21,574 nucleotides of DNA. Source: Candidatus Thorarchaeota archaeon MP8T_1 (lineage in GTDB: Archaea; Asgardarchaeota; Thorarchaeia; Thorarchaeales; Thorarchaeaceae). Below are positions 7,380 through 13,847 of the stretch, piece after piece; the stretch's first letter is position 1; every line of letters begins with the position of its first letter. The notes under the pieces are model-generated. The model did not search any database. It was given only the letters and a program-made list of their open reading frames with translations, and was not told the DNA's origin. The translations under genes and the position numbers were made by a program. The DNA lies in the NCBI GenBank assembly GCA_002825465.1, contig PJER01000041.1, forward strand, positions 1-21,574. The letters run 5' to 3'.

Positions 7380-8101
7380 CTGGGTTCAAATGCTCGTAAT
7401 TCCTTGATTAGAGAGTCGACATTCCCAATCTTACTGACTGCTAATGGTATTCGCATCTGTTCAGCTAATTCAGACGCTAGGCGATCAACCTCGGTGACAC
7501 CATGGAGTATGACTAGAGAGGGTTTGAACTCTTGAGATTTTATAGCAATCAGCGGAGCTCTTCCTGTGTTTACTTTAGTGAAGAGAAGACAACGTTCTGT
7601 AGTTGCACCAAATAGCTTGAGGAACTCATCACTGTTCAATTCTTTCACTGCACGTTCTACATCTACCAAAGTATATCCGTAAATCTCTCGGTCAATAAAC
7701 TTGCCACCCGCAAGGACGGTACATTTCATCTGTTTACAGAAATCCTTTGCAGTAATAGGAGATGTAAAATCACTCATGGCTAAGACAATGTTAAGATCTA
7801 CAAGACTCACATCCATCAGGCGAACGAATGCAGCTGCAGTCTGACCACCATTCCGTTCATCGAGGGCAAGCAATGCAATAACAAATCGTCGTATCGTTGA
7901 TGTTCCGGGAGATTTCCTCCTTCCAGACTCGTAATCACTGATGACACTTGGACTGATTCCTAAATACTCAGCTAAAACAATCTGGGGGAGTCTAAACCGT
8001 TCTCGCCAGACTCGCATAGCTTGCCCAGGATTCTCGGATAGAGCAATCTCCCCTGCAATCCGTCTAGCAAGACGGTCTCGGATAGAGGATTGATACGACA
8101 T
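7376..8101 (-). CDS. Archaeal XRE-type helix-turn-helix regulator with C-terminal effector-like domain
   Basis: 241 residues. An XRE/Cro-type helix-turn-helix occupies about residues 25-82 (FRLPQIVLAEYLGISPSVIS and DYESGRRKSPG). It is followed by about 150 residues of alpha/beta character with no recognised catalytic motif, ending in a segment with VILHGVTEVDRLA. This layout is that of a conserved archaeal class of putative regulators with unknown ligands. The start is ATG 8099-8101. A 10-bp inverted repeat at 8113-8122/8164-8173 lies directly upstream and could be its own operator. It is convergent with pyrB (stop codons overlap) and codirectional with ferredoxin, 74 nt upstream. Whether it controls pyrB, ferredoxin or itself is unknown. 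Confidence 0.83.
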   Translation of the reverse strand: MSYQSSIRDRLARRIAGEIALSENPGQAMRVWRERFRLPQIVLAEYLGISPSVISDYESGRRKSPGTSTIRRFVIALLALDERNGGQTAAAFVRLMDVSLVDLNIVLAMSDFTSPITAKDFCKQMKCTVLAGGKFIDREIYGYTLVDVERAVKELNSDEFLKLFGATTERCLLFTKVNTGRAPLIAIKSQEFKPSLVILHGVTEVDRLASELAEQMRIPLAVSKIGNVDSLIKELRAFEPS

Positions 8102-8112
8102 TACACGATTTT

Positions 8113-8173
8113 TTGATAGTTCTTAACATAAGGATTTCGACTATTGACGAAGTTGAGTTGGATGAACTATCAA
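8113..8173. promoter_or_regulatory. 10-bp inverted repeat upstream of the XRE regulator
   Basis: TTGATAGTTC (8113-8122) and GAACTATCAA (8164-8173) are exact reverse complements separated by 41 bp. They fill the gap between the ferredoxin stop and the regulator ATG. The complement of 8121-8131 (CTTATGTTAAG) is a weak TATA candidate overlapping the first arm. Two half-sites about five helical turns apart would suit a looping dimeric repressor; alternatively the RNA could fold. The repeat is seen; the role is inferred. Confidence 0.45.
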
Positions 8174-8175
8174 CC

Positions 8176-8358
8176 CTACTTATTTCTAAAAGAGATGCAA
8201 TCATTCGGACAGGCTTTAATACAATTTCCACATTCCTTGCAGTACTGTACATGGGCAACGGTCGGTTTTTCATCTATCTTTTCGTAGACACCATATCGAC
8301 ATTCCTTAACGCATGTCCCGCAACCATCACAGCACTCATACTCAATTATTGTTGGAAT
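8176..8358 (-). CDS. Dicluster (2 x 4Fe-4S) ferredoxin, probable ATT start
   Basis: A 60-residue ferredoxin that has no ATG, GTG or TTG start in frame and so escapes a standard ORF search. Two cluster motifs are perfect: C10-X2-C13-X2-C16-X3-C20 and C40-X2-C43-X2-C46-X3-C50-P51. Arg follows C20 where proline is usual. The protein ends CISFRNK. The frame is closed upstream by TGA 15 nt before the first family-like residue, and the N-terminus that homologues would predict (a start just before PTIIEYECC) falls on ATT (complement of 8356-8358). GGTGA, complement of 8365-8369, sits 6 nt before it, the same layout as at other genes here. It should carry electrons for oxidoreductases such as the Kor-type enzyme. 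The alternatives are a pseudogene or a sequencing error at the start. Confidence 0.8.
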   Translation of the reverse strand: MPTIIEYECCDGCGTCVKECRYGVYEKIDEKPTVAHVQYCKECGNCIKACPNDCISFRNK

Positions 8359-8438
8359 GTCAGTTCACCGCGCCAGAATTGATTAAGAGAATTGTTGATA
8401 GTGATGACTTAAGACCTATGAGAAATGGGCAGAAGAAA

Positions 8439-8545
8439 TGGTGGGCCGGGGGAGATTTGAACTCCCGATCCCTTGGATTTTTGCTAGCAAACATTTGTCT
8501 GCTAGACCCAAACCAAGAATCATAGCCAATCTAGACCACCGACCC
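8439..8545 (-). tRNA. tRNA-Pro(TGG) with 29-nt intron, CCA encoded
   Basis: Acceptor GGGTCGG (8539-8545) pairs with CCGGCCC (8443-8449); the discriminator A is at 8442 and CCA is encoded at 8439-8441. The T arm is GGGAG/TTCAAAT/CTCCC. The anticodon stem CTTGG pairs with CCAAG (8472-8476). After removal of the intron the loop is TTTGGGT, with anticodon TGG reading proline codons. The D-arm GTCTAGATTGGCTATGAT is like that of other tRNA-Pro genes. It lies between the GH13 gene and the ferredoxin gene on the same strand, with its own TATA-like box. Confidence 0.95.
8478..8506 (-). other. Archaeal tRNA intron at position 37/38 (bulge-helix-bulge)
   Basis: The intron is 29 nt. The exon-intron junctions form a textbook bulge-helix-bulge: anticodon stem, then a 4-bp helix TTTG/CAAA, with 3-nt bulges GGT and AAT on opposite strands, cut after their second base. 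The rest of the intron is a 9-bp hairpin (CTAGCAGAC/GTTTGCTAG, one G-T pair) with loop AAAT. Splicing by the archaeal endonuclease would restore a 7-nt anticodon loop. Confidence 0.92.
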
Positions 8546-8572
8546 TTGCGCTTGAGTTCCCACTCACCTCTC

Positions 8573-8582
8573 GTTATAAGAA
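8573..8582 (-). promoter_or_regulatory. TATA-like box of tRNA-Pro
   Basis: The complement reads TTCTTATAAC, centred about 32 nt before the tRNA 5' end. This is the expected distance if transcription starts a few bases upstream of the mature end. It lies in the 48-nt gap after the GH13 stop codon, so the tRNA can be transcribed independently. Confidence 0.5.
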
Positions 8583-8593
8583 TATCTCTGGAA

Positions 8594-10282
8594 TCATGAA
8601 GACATGTCGAGGATAACTCCTTGATACGGTTGGAGTCGAATTCCAGTTTCAGTCATGGGATTATAGTTTGAAATAGTGGAGAAAAGAAGCCTTGAGTTTT
8701 TACTGACTTCAGAGGTTTGCACGGAGTTCTTAGAGAAATTCAACAAAACATGGATAATTTGGTCATCAAAGACTCGCTGGTAAGACAATATATCGCCAAA
8801 GAGAAATGGAGGTAATAGATTCATTGTTCCTGAATGGAGTGCTGGGGTTTCTCTTCTTATTTTTAGTAAAGAACGATAACAGTTCAGTAAGGAATTAGGA
8901 TTGGTGTCTTCAGAAGACACATTGAGTGTGGTTGAGTCAAAACTGATTGGTAACCAAGGAGAGATGTCATCGCTACAGAATCCAGCATTATGTGATGGAG
9001 TCCATTGCATAGGTGTTCGACAGTCATCCCGATTGAGTGAGAAAGAACCATTTCGTGTCAGGATGTCGATAAGAAATTGGGGAATTCTCTTGTATTTCTG
9101 AGCAATAGGGTCTTCTCCAGTCTTCAGTGGAAGCCTATGGTTCTGCATTCCAATCTCTTCACCATAATAGATGAAGGGTACGCCTCTGACTGTCAACTGA
9201 AAGGTGGCATTGAGCTTGGTTTTATCTATATCATTGCCAAGTCTAGTGATTCGTCGCATCTGGTCATGATTTGAAAACACCCAAGTTGGAATGAAAGGCT
9301 CAGGAAAATACTCTTCAAATTTAGTAATTAAATCTCGGAAGCTCTTGCTCTCTAGCTTGGAGTTTAAAGTCTGAAACAAGAATGTCATATGAAGACCGTT
9401 TGTTCTAGTCTTATCCTTTACATCTCCACAAAATCGTCTAAGAACATCAAGTGTGGCTGCAATTTCTCCGACTAAGAAGCGTTCAGGATCATTATATTCA
9501 TCCAGTATCGACCGCAAATCTTGTACAAATTTGAAGGTGTCACGATGATTCATTGTATGAATCTTTTTCTGAAAGAAACTCTGGTCAAGTTCCTCACTAG
9601 GAAAATATTTCCAGCTGAAAGGATCATCGCGAAATTGGGGGTCTTCGAATATTGTATTTATGATGTCTAGACGGAAACCATCAACCCCCTTATCAAGCCA
9701 AAATCGGATGGTGTCGAACATCTCCTCTTTGACCTCCGGATTTCGGTAATTCAAATCAGGTTGAAAGGGTAAGAACTGAGCCCAATACCATTGGTCTGTG
9801 GCAGCATCATAGTGCCAACCACTACCTCCTGGCATGGATTTCCAATTGGTTGGAGGCTTCTTGCCGTTTGGTTTCTTACCATCACGCCATATGTACCAGT
9901 CACGTTTTGGATTTTCACGACTAGAACGAGATTCTAAGAACCAGGGATGTTGATCACTAGTATGGTTGAGAACTAGATCGAAAACAGCATACATCTCCCT
10001 ATCGTGAATTTCTTGAATAAGCCGTTCACAATCAGCCATTGTTCCGTATTCTGGAGCAATATTTCTGAAATCACTGACATCATAGCCATGGTCTGCCTGC
10101 GGACTTGAAAAGAATGGTGAGAACCAGATTGTTTCAACTCCTAGATCGCTGATGTAATCAAGTTTAGAGATTATGCCTGGAATATCACCTATCCCATTTC
10201 CAGTACTATCTTTGTAACTTCTTGGATAAATCTGATAGACCGTGGTCCGTTTCCACCATGGTAAGTGTGAGAGTACTGGCAT
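8594..10282 (-). CDS. GH13-family alpha-glucosidase / oligo-1,6-glucosidase-like enzyme
   Basis: 562 residues, the usual length of oligo-1,6-glucosidase/alpha-glucosidase-type GH13 enzymes. The conserved regions are in order: QIYPRSYKDSTGNGIGD with a likely Ca-binding loop (17-33), DHGYDV (64-69), region I DLVLNH (102-107), region II GFRLDIIN with nucleophile D206, region III VGEIA with acid/base E273, and region IV VFSNHD with H339-D340. A C-terminal beta domain starts after about residue 470. There is no signal peptide, so it should hydrolyse small alpha-glucosides (maltose-, isomaltose- or trehalose-like) in the cytoplasm. Trehalose synthase or transglycosylase activity cannot be excluded. 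The gene is monocistronic and divergent from a small-protein operon, with a shared AT-rich promoter region. No sugar transporter is adjacent. Confidence 0.93.
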   Translation of the reverse strand: MPVLSHLPWWKRTTVYQIYPRSYKDSTGNGIGDIPGIISKLDYISDLGVETIWFSPFFSSPQADHGYDVSDFRNIAPEYGTMADCERLIQEIHDREMYAVFDLVLNHTSDQHPWFLESRSSRENPKRDWYIWRDGKKPNGKKPPTNWKSMPGGSGWHYDAATDQWYWAQFLPFQPDLNYRNPEVKEEMFDTIRFWLDKGVDGFRLDIINTIFEDPQFRDDPFSWKYFPSEELDQSFFQKKIHTMNHRDTFKFVQDLRSILDEYNDPERFLVGEIAATLDVLRRFCGDVKDKTRTNGLHMTFLFQTLNSKLESKSFRDLITKFEEYFPEPFIPTWVFSNHDQMRRITRLGNDIDKTKLNATFQLTVRGVPFIYYGEEIGMQNHRLPLKTGEDPIAQKYKRIPQFLIDILTRNGSFSLNRDDCRTPMQWTPSHNAGFCSDDISPWLPISFDSTTLNVSSEDTNPNSLLNCYRSLLKIRRETPALHSGTMNLLPPFLFGDILSYQRVFDDQIIHVLLNFSKNSVQTSEVSKNSRLLFSTISNYNPMTETGIRLQPYQGVILDMSS

Positions 10283-10298
10283 CTTGATTTCCTAGAAA

Positions 10299-10342
10299 GA
10301 AGAGGTACCAACCTCCTCTTTTCTTTTCTCATCTTTTTAAGT
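10299..10342. promoter_or_regulatory. Divergent promoter region between GH13 and small-protein operon
   Basis: CTTTTTAAGTATG (from about 10332) contains a TATA-like core readable on both strands (ACTTAAAAAG on -). It lies about 47-55 nt before ATG 10388 and 51-60 nt before the GH13 ATG. An imperfect repeat, AAGAGG-N9-CCTCTT, lies beside it toward the GH13 gene and could be a local operator. Sharing one TATA element in two directions is inferred. Confidence 0.35.
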
Positions 10343-10387
10343 ATGAATAAGGTCTTAACTGTTCATCACAAACCTAGTGTGATTACG

Positions 10388-10633
10388 ATGAGTCTACTTG
10401 GACCAGATGATTTTGACTTAGACGGAAAGGGTCGAAAGAAAAAACTTGCAAAAGACCTCTCACCCCAAGTGAGAAAAGAGATTGAAAAGTGGCTCGATAA
10501 ACAAGATGACCCCGAAGCATTTGACAGATTAGTAGAATTGGTTGGTTATGAAGAGGCTCTTCGCCTGACTGGGAAACGTCGACGCCATGGTAGAAGATTG
10601 CGACCTGGAGACCCTCTCCTCGAAGACAAATGA
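10388..10633 (+). CDS. Small, highly charged protein of unknown function
   Basis: 81 residues, not recognised. It is strongly charged with no membrane segment: an acidic N-terminus (PDDFDLDGKGRKKK), a helical centre (SPQVRKEIEKWLDKQDDPEA) and an arginine-rich end (GKRRRHGRRLRPGDPLLEDK). The centre could form a helical hairpin and the end could bind nucleic acid; this is a guess. Start: the frame begins at ATG 10343, but that codon would sit on or upstream of the predicted transcription start; ATG 10388, behind GTGAT, is preferred. It is the first gene of an apparent operon; the next start is 11 nt after its stop. Confidence 0.6.
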   Translation: MSLLGPDDFDLDGKGRKKKLAKDLSPQVRKEIEKWLDKQDDPEAFDRLVELVGYEEALRLTGKRRRHGRRLRPGDPLLEDK

Positions 10634-10643
10634 GGGAGCTGTT

Positions 10644-11009
10644 TTGACTGACAACTCACATGAACCAGATGAACAGACTTACCAAAGTAATGTAAGGACA
10701 GCTCTAGCTTTTATTCGAACAATTGATGCCCAGAAGAGAACGCACCTTGCAGAATTACGTACAGGTATTGGAATTCTAACTATCCCAATGTCATTATTGA
10801 CCATTCTCATTGCTACATCGAACTATTACTCAATTACTGAGGTGTTTTCATTCATTTCAGCACTAGTTCTGGGAATTATTATACTGTCGATTATTGGAGG
10901 ATATCTGGTCTATTCAGCAATTAAGGATATACGCAACGACGAACACCTTCGTTCATCGTATGATATTGTATCTCTGGTTACTGATTTCAATAGTCGTAAT
11001 CAAGAGTAG
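10644..11009 (+). CDS. Small two-helix membrane protein (DUF202-like appearance)
   Basis: 121 residues from TTG 10644, chosen because GGGAG (10634-10638) is 5 nt upstream. The in-frame ATG 10587 would overlap the preceding gene by 47 nt and lacks a site. After a hydrophilic N-terminus with an RTALAFIRTIDAQ-like helix come two membrane segments, GIGILTIPMSLLTILIA and ISALVLGIIILSIIGGYLVY, and a polar C-terminus. The R-x-x-LA-x-x-RT pattern before the first helix recalls YidH/DUF202 proteins, but the match is by eye only. It is likely an inner-membrane protein with both termini in the cytoplasm. Function is unknown. Confidence 0.65.
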   Translation: MTDNSHEPDEQTYQSNVRTALAFIRTIDAQKRTHLAELRTGIGILTIPMSLLTILIATSNYYSITEVFSFISALVLGIIILSIIGGYLVYSAIKDIRNDEHLRSSYDIVSLVTDFNSRNQE

Positions 11010-11085
11010 ATAGTTTAGTCAATGCGTCAAAGGAAAGTCATAATGATTTCAACACTTTCTGTTCTGTTCAAGGTTGAAAATTATT

Positions 11086-11400
11086 ATGAAAAGAAATGTG
11101 AAGATCACAGTGATCAGGAAATTCACTCCTGAAGATGTCTTCGGACCGTATCACGGGATAACGTATAATGGTGGAGAGATTCCATCCTGTCCATTAGATG
11201 TAGGTAGCGAATTCATCGTTGACAGTCATCTAGATAGACCAGAAGGATTCTGTGGACGAGCTTGGCATGATCTGTATACAACCCTGATGGCGTACTATTA
11301 TGGAGGAGATATGGAATGGCCAGGACCTGGTGCGACATATCAACCCTGTGGAGATGGTGTAAAACCAGTAGTGTTCAAAATTGAAGGACTAGAAGAATGA
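11086..11400 (+). CDS. TIGR04076-family protein
   Basis: 104 residues that match my memory of the TIGR04076 family: KITVIRKFTPEDVFGPY at the start, CPLDVGSEFIVD, then PEGFCGRAWHDLY and the terminal CGDGVKPVVFKIEGLE. The family is widespread in anaerobes, small and soluble, and has no assigned function. Three conserved cysteines (in CPLDVG, GFCGRA, CGDG) could bind metal or act in redox chemistry, which is inference. Start: ATG 11086 is preferred over TTG 11074. The unknown gene at 11413 follows after 12 nt, so the two are probably cotranscribed. Confidence 0.8.
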   Translation: MKRNVKITVIRKFTPEDVFGPYHGITYNGGEIPSCPLDVGSEFIVDSHLDRPEGFCGRAWHDLYTTLMAYYYGGDMEWPGPGATYQPCGDGVKPVVFKIEGLEE

Positions 11401-11412
11401 CCTTTCGTCGAG

Positions 11413-11967
11413 ATGTCAAGCACGATTGTATTATATAATCAGTTTGACCAAAACCCTCTGTCAGTAGAATCCCAGTCGGTGATAACAATAAGTACGGTAA
11501 ACAATAGAAAAGAGTTTACAGATCTGAATTTCCAGATTTGGAGAGTAAAAGATACACACAGGGACAAATGGAGAGAGGAGATCTATATCATTGGGGATGA
11601 TGAGTCGCTCATGATTTTCAATGATGCATTGCAATCATTATTGAATCTCTTCCAGACATACGGGAAGGGGACAAAGAAGTTCAAATGCAATCCCCCTGTT
11701 GATTTTGATTTCAAGTCGCATGTAGAGGAGCATGGAGTTCAAATTCAGTGGCTAGACTGGCTGGTTGTCCGACTCGGATTTGATGCACTGGACAATGAAC
11801 CATACATTCTGGATGATTTTACAGTTGAGTTGAGTGTCAATCCCAACACGCTAAAGCAGTTAATAGAAAGAACACAAGCATATCTTGACTCTGATTTGCA
11901 ATATGATCATGGAGCGGATGCTGTCTGCGGATTACGATTCTCACCAGACTGGCTTGGTGCTGAATAA
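11413..11967 (+). CDS. Hypothetical soluble protein
   Basis: 184 residues, not recognised. It has no signal peptide, membrane segment, cysteine cluster or nucleotide-binding motif. Beta-rich stretches (SVITISTVNN, NFQIWRVKD, EEIYIIGDD) are followed by an amphipathic helix (LMIFNDALQSLLNLFQTYG) and a tryptophan-containing core (GVQIQWLDWLVVRLGF). The C-terminus has SDLQYDHGADAVCGLRF. It starts 12 nt after the TIGR04076 gene, with which it presumably shares a transcript. It faces the DUF5661 gene tail to tail, with 3 nt between them. Confidence 0.7.
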   Translation: MSSTIVLYNQFDQNPLSVESQSVITISTVNNRKEFTDLNFQIWRVKDTHRDKWREEIYIIGDDESLMIFNDALQSLLNLFQTYGKGTKKFKCNPPVDFDFKSHVEEHGVQIQWLDWLVVRLGFDALDNEPYILDDFTVELSVNPNTLKQLIERTQAYLDSDLQYDHGADAVCGLRFSPDWLGAE

Positions 11968-11970
11968 GGC

Positions 11971-12246
11971 TCAGTCTTTACGTTCCCAATAATCCTTGGC
12001 TTCCTCTTCAAGCTTATCGAGACGGTCATAGTAGTCTGGAAACTCTTTGAGATGAGCAAGGGCAATCTTTCCAGTAATTAGAGGGTCATCATTTGTAACA
12101 TTTGTATGAGAATCACGTGTGCCATGTTCAAGTTCAACATTCATACCCATTCTGAATTGCTCTACATCAAATTCTTTCCAAGTTATACCGAGCTTTTCAC
12201 CAATTGATTTAGCTTCTTCATTTGTGAATGATTTCTTTGGTGACAT
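11971..12246 (-). CDS. DUF5661-family protein
   Basis: 91 residues with the strongly conserved phrase DVEQFRMGMNVELEHG followed by NVTNDDPLITGKIALAHL and KEFPDYYDRLDKLEEE. I recognise this as the DUF5661 pattern, from memory. The family is found in many bacteria, archaea and viruses and has no known function. The N-terminal segment FTNEEAKSIGEKLGITW looks like a small helix-turn-helix-like bundle. ATG 12244-12246 has no clear ribosome-binding site, and an AT-rich stretch lies just upstream, so the message may be leaderless. It is convergent with the hypothetical gene at 11413-11967. Confidence 0.8.
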   Translation of the reverse strand: MSPKKSFTNEEAKSIGEKLGITWKEFDVEQFRMGMNVELEHGTRDSHTNVTNDDPLITGKIALAHLKEFPDYYDRLDKLEEEAKDYWERKD

Positions 12247-12370
12247 ATGAAATCAAATTGCAAATACTCCTTTATCTTTTAGTGAAAAATAGACATGTGG
12301 TTATTGAAATGATTGCCCAAACTGATTGTTGACCTTCTATATCAAGAACTAATGAAAATTGGACTGGTCT

Positions 12371-12742
12371 CTAGTCATCAGACCAAACAGAAACCGTTGC
12401 AGGCGGATCAGTGCTGACCCATTTCATTGCATACCAATAGAGTGGTGCTATCAGGATGATCATCATGTAGTATCCGAATATAACTGCGGCCGCACAAGCA
12501 GCAATACCAACAACCGCGGTTATTTTTACAGCCCAATAATTCTGGAGCCAAACCAACCCACTAGCACATAATGTTAGTAAACCAATCACTATATCGATAG
12601 TTCCAACAAAGATTTGGAAGGGATTCGGGATTATCACTGACAACTGGAAATTTGTAAAACCAAAATAGATGTGCAAAGCTGCTGCAATAAACATCAAGAT
12701 AGTAGCATTTTTTGTTCCTGATGGCCTATCTTCATCTGTCAA
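12371..12742 (-). CDS. Small multispanning membrane protein
   Basis: 123 residues, not recognised. About four hydrophobic segments are visible (roughly 14-34, 42-65, 70-90 and 91-108), flanked by short polar ends. The first is ILMFIAAALHIYFGF; the third is ITAVVGIAACAAAVIFGYY. The start codon is TTG (complement of 12740-12742), preceded by GAGGT 7 nt upstream. It is divergent from the paralogous small membrane gene at 12859 but does not look related to it. Function is unknown. Confidence 0.7.
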   Translation of the reverse strand: MTDEDRPSGTKNATILMFIAAALHIYFGFTNFQLSVIIPNPFQIFVGTIDIVIGLLTLCASGLVWLQNYWAVKITAVVGIAACAAAVIFGYYMMIILIAPLYWYAMKWVSTDPPATVSVWSDD

Positions 12743-12775
12743 AGAATTTACCTCACATCAGTTCTACTACTTGAG

Positions 12776-12802
12776 GAGATTTGAACTTAAGCCTCCTTGA
12801 CC
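12776..12802 (-). pseudogene. Decayed tRNA-Thr-like piece (relic 1)
   Basis: On the plus strand GAGATTTGAACT, then GCCTC, CTT and ACC, follow the order of the intact tRNA-Thr gene (13602-13631) after a few small gaps. On the minus strand it reads GGTCAAGGAGGC before a T-loop-like TTCAAATC. It no longer folds as a tRNA. The similarity is short and gapped, so chance is possible; the position beside a paralogous gene copy makes common origin more likely. Confidence 0.4.
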
Positions 12803-12858
12803 GCGTAAATCCAAATGTAATTATGAGAAGAATATGTAATGCGAGTAGGTGGTAGGAG

Positions 12859-13161
12859 ATGGTCTTAGCAATTATTGGAATTTCTCTGTATATTGGGATA
12901 AGAGCGATACTCCAAGTTTGGATTCCACGAGGTAATATGTCTATCAAGAAAGGCAGGGTAGCTCTAGGAGTCATATGGTTACCTCTTCAGACGATTGTCT
13001 ATCTCACTGAAGTTCTCAATTACATGGCAATTTGGACTCCAAGTACTTGGGCACTTCCACCGATGCCTATTGAGATATTTCTAATCTGGATTGTATTTGT
13101 TGTGGCTGATATACTGTATCAGTACCGGATAATCACAATACTAACCCAGTCTAATCCATAG
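12859..13161 (+). CDS. Small three-helix membrane protein, paralogue A
   Basis: 100 residues with three hydrophobic segments (about 2-23, 36-58, 71-92). It shares with the gene at 13283-13573 a common frame: a basic turn (KKGRVALG), W-L-x-L-x-T-x-VY in the second helix, a PMP motif before the third helix, and W-x-x-FVV-x-D-x-x-YQ within it. This indicates tandem duplication or repeated insertion. ATG 12859 is preceded by GGTGG 6 nt upstream. A tRNA-Thr-like relic lies on each side. The family is not recognised and the function is unknown. Confidence 0.72.
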   Translation: MVLAIIGISLYIGIRAILQVWIPRGNMSIKKGRVALGVIWLPLQTIVYLTEVLNYMAIWTPSTWALPPMPIEIFLIWIVFVVADILYQYRIITILTQSNP

Positions 13162-13196
13162 TGTAACTTTCAAGTTAATATAGACAACAGGAAATA

Positions 13197-13224
13197 TGGA
13201 GCCTCAGGCGAGATTTGAACACCC
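13197..13224 (-). pseudogene. Decayed tRNA-Thr 3' end (relic 2)
   Basis: 28 nt align without gaps with the 3' end of the intact tRNA-Thr (13589-13616), 24 of 28 identical, including the encoded CCA, discriminator, most of the acceptor strand and the T loop. The T stem no longer pairs and the 5' part is not recognisable. It is either the remains of a duplicated tRNA gene or a displaced attachment-type repeat. Confidence 0.7.
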
Positions 13225-13282
13225 TTTTGTCAATCATAATATAGATATAATTGTTCCATGGCAACTAATTGAGTGGTAGTGA

Positions 13283-13573
13283 ATGGCTTTCGTAGACATA
13301 ATTTTGATCTATATCTATTTTATATTTAGATTCATTTTTCAGATAAAATCAACTCCCATAATGAGAAAAGAGAGAATTCTCTTGGGAATCTTTTGGTTGC
13401 TTTTAGAGACATTGGTTTATTGGATTTCCATAGTGACTGATGATCCATGCGATTTTTGTGGGGCACCAATGCCTGTGTTTTGGTTTCTTGTATGGCTAAT
13501 CTTTGTAGTAATTGATGTTGTATATCAATTCATGATGTTATCAAGATCAAAAATGGTATCATCTAATATCTGA
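13283..13573 (+). CDS. Small three-helix membrane protein, paralogue B
   Basis: 96 residues with three hydrophobic segments (about 2-20, 33-50, 66-87). Paralogous to the gene at 12859-13161: RKERILLG, W-L-x-L-E-T-LVYW, PMP and W-L-IFVVIDVVYQ line up in the same order and spacing. It differs by a CDFC motif (two cysteines) in the loop before PMP, which paralogue A lacks. ATG 13283 has GTGGT 5 nt upstream. It ends 15 nt before the 3' end of the opposed intact tRNA-Thr gene. Function is unknown. Confidence 0.72.
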   Translation: MAFVDIILIYIYFIFRFIFQIKSTPIMRKERILLGIFWLLLETLVYWISIVTDDPCDFCGAPMPVFWFLVWLIFVVIDVVYQFMMLSRSKMVSSNI

Positions 13574-13588
13574 ATGAAAAGAAGAGAA

Positions 13589-13665
13589 TGGAGCCCCAGG
13601 CGAGATTCGAACTCGCGGCCTCTTCCTTACCAAGGAAGCGATCTAACCAGCTGAGCTACTGGGGC
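13589..13665 (-). tRNA. tRNA-Thr(GGT), CCA encoded
   Basis: Acceptor GCCCCAG (13659-13665) pairs with CTGGGGC (13593-13599); the discriminator T is at 13592 and CCA is encoded at 13589-13591. The D arm is GCTCAGCTGGTTAGATC with one C-T mismatch in its stem. The anticodon stem CTTCC/GGAAG holds the loop TTGGTAA, giving anticodon GGT. The T arm is GCGAG/TTCGAAT/CTCGC. There is no intron. Confidence 0.96.
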
Positions 13666-13698
13666 ATATGCGAATGTGGAGAGCGTAGAGGAATTTCA

Positions 13699-13705
13699 AT
13701 TAAAG
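13699..13705 (-). promoter_or_regulatory. TATA-like box of tRNA-Thr
   Basis: The complement reads CTTTAAT, preceded by GAAAG, which resembles a BRE. It is 34-40 nt before the tRNA 5' end, consistent with start a few bases upstream of the mature end. The rest of 13706-13847 holds nothing I can identify. Confidence 0.4.
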
Positions 13706-13847
13706 CTTTCTAAGGGGTGAAGTTGAATGAGAGTATATCCCCATCAATGTCTATTTTGTAACCCAAGTTTCCTGTAACAAACTGAGATTAGAAAATCTGG
13801 GTGACGCCGATTCTTACAATACGTTGGTGTAGTAATTCAACATAATC

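Noticed and set aside
8113..8382. Plus-strand frame of 89 codons
   Set aside because: It is antisense to the ferredoxin gene, starts inside the inverted repeat and has no recognisable domain; the ferredoxin cysteine motifs decide the strand.
10299..10342. Riboswitch-like element upstream of the small-protein operon
   Set aside because: Only one imperfect 6-bp stem is present and the predicted leader is about 25 nt, too short for a known riboswitch.
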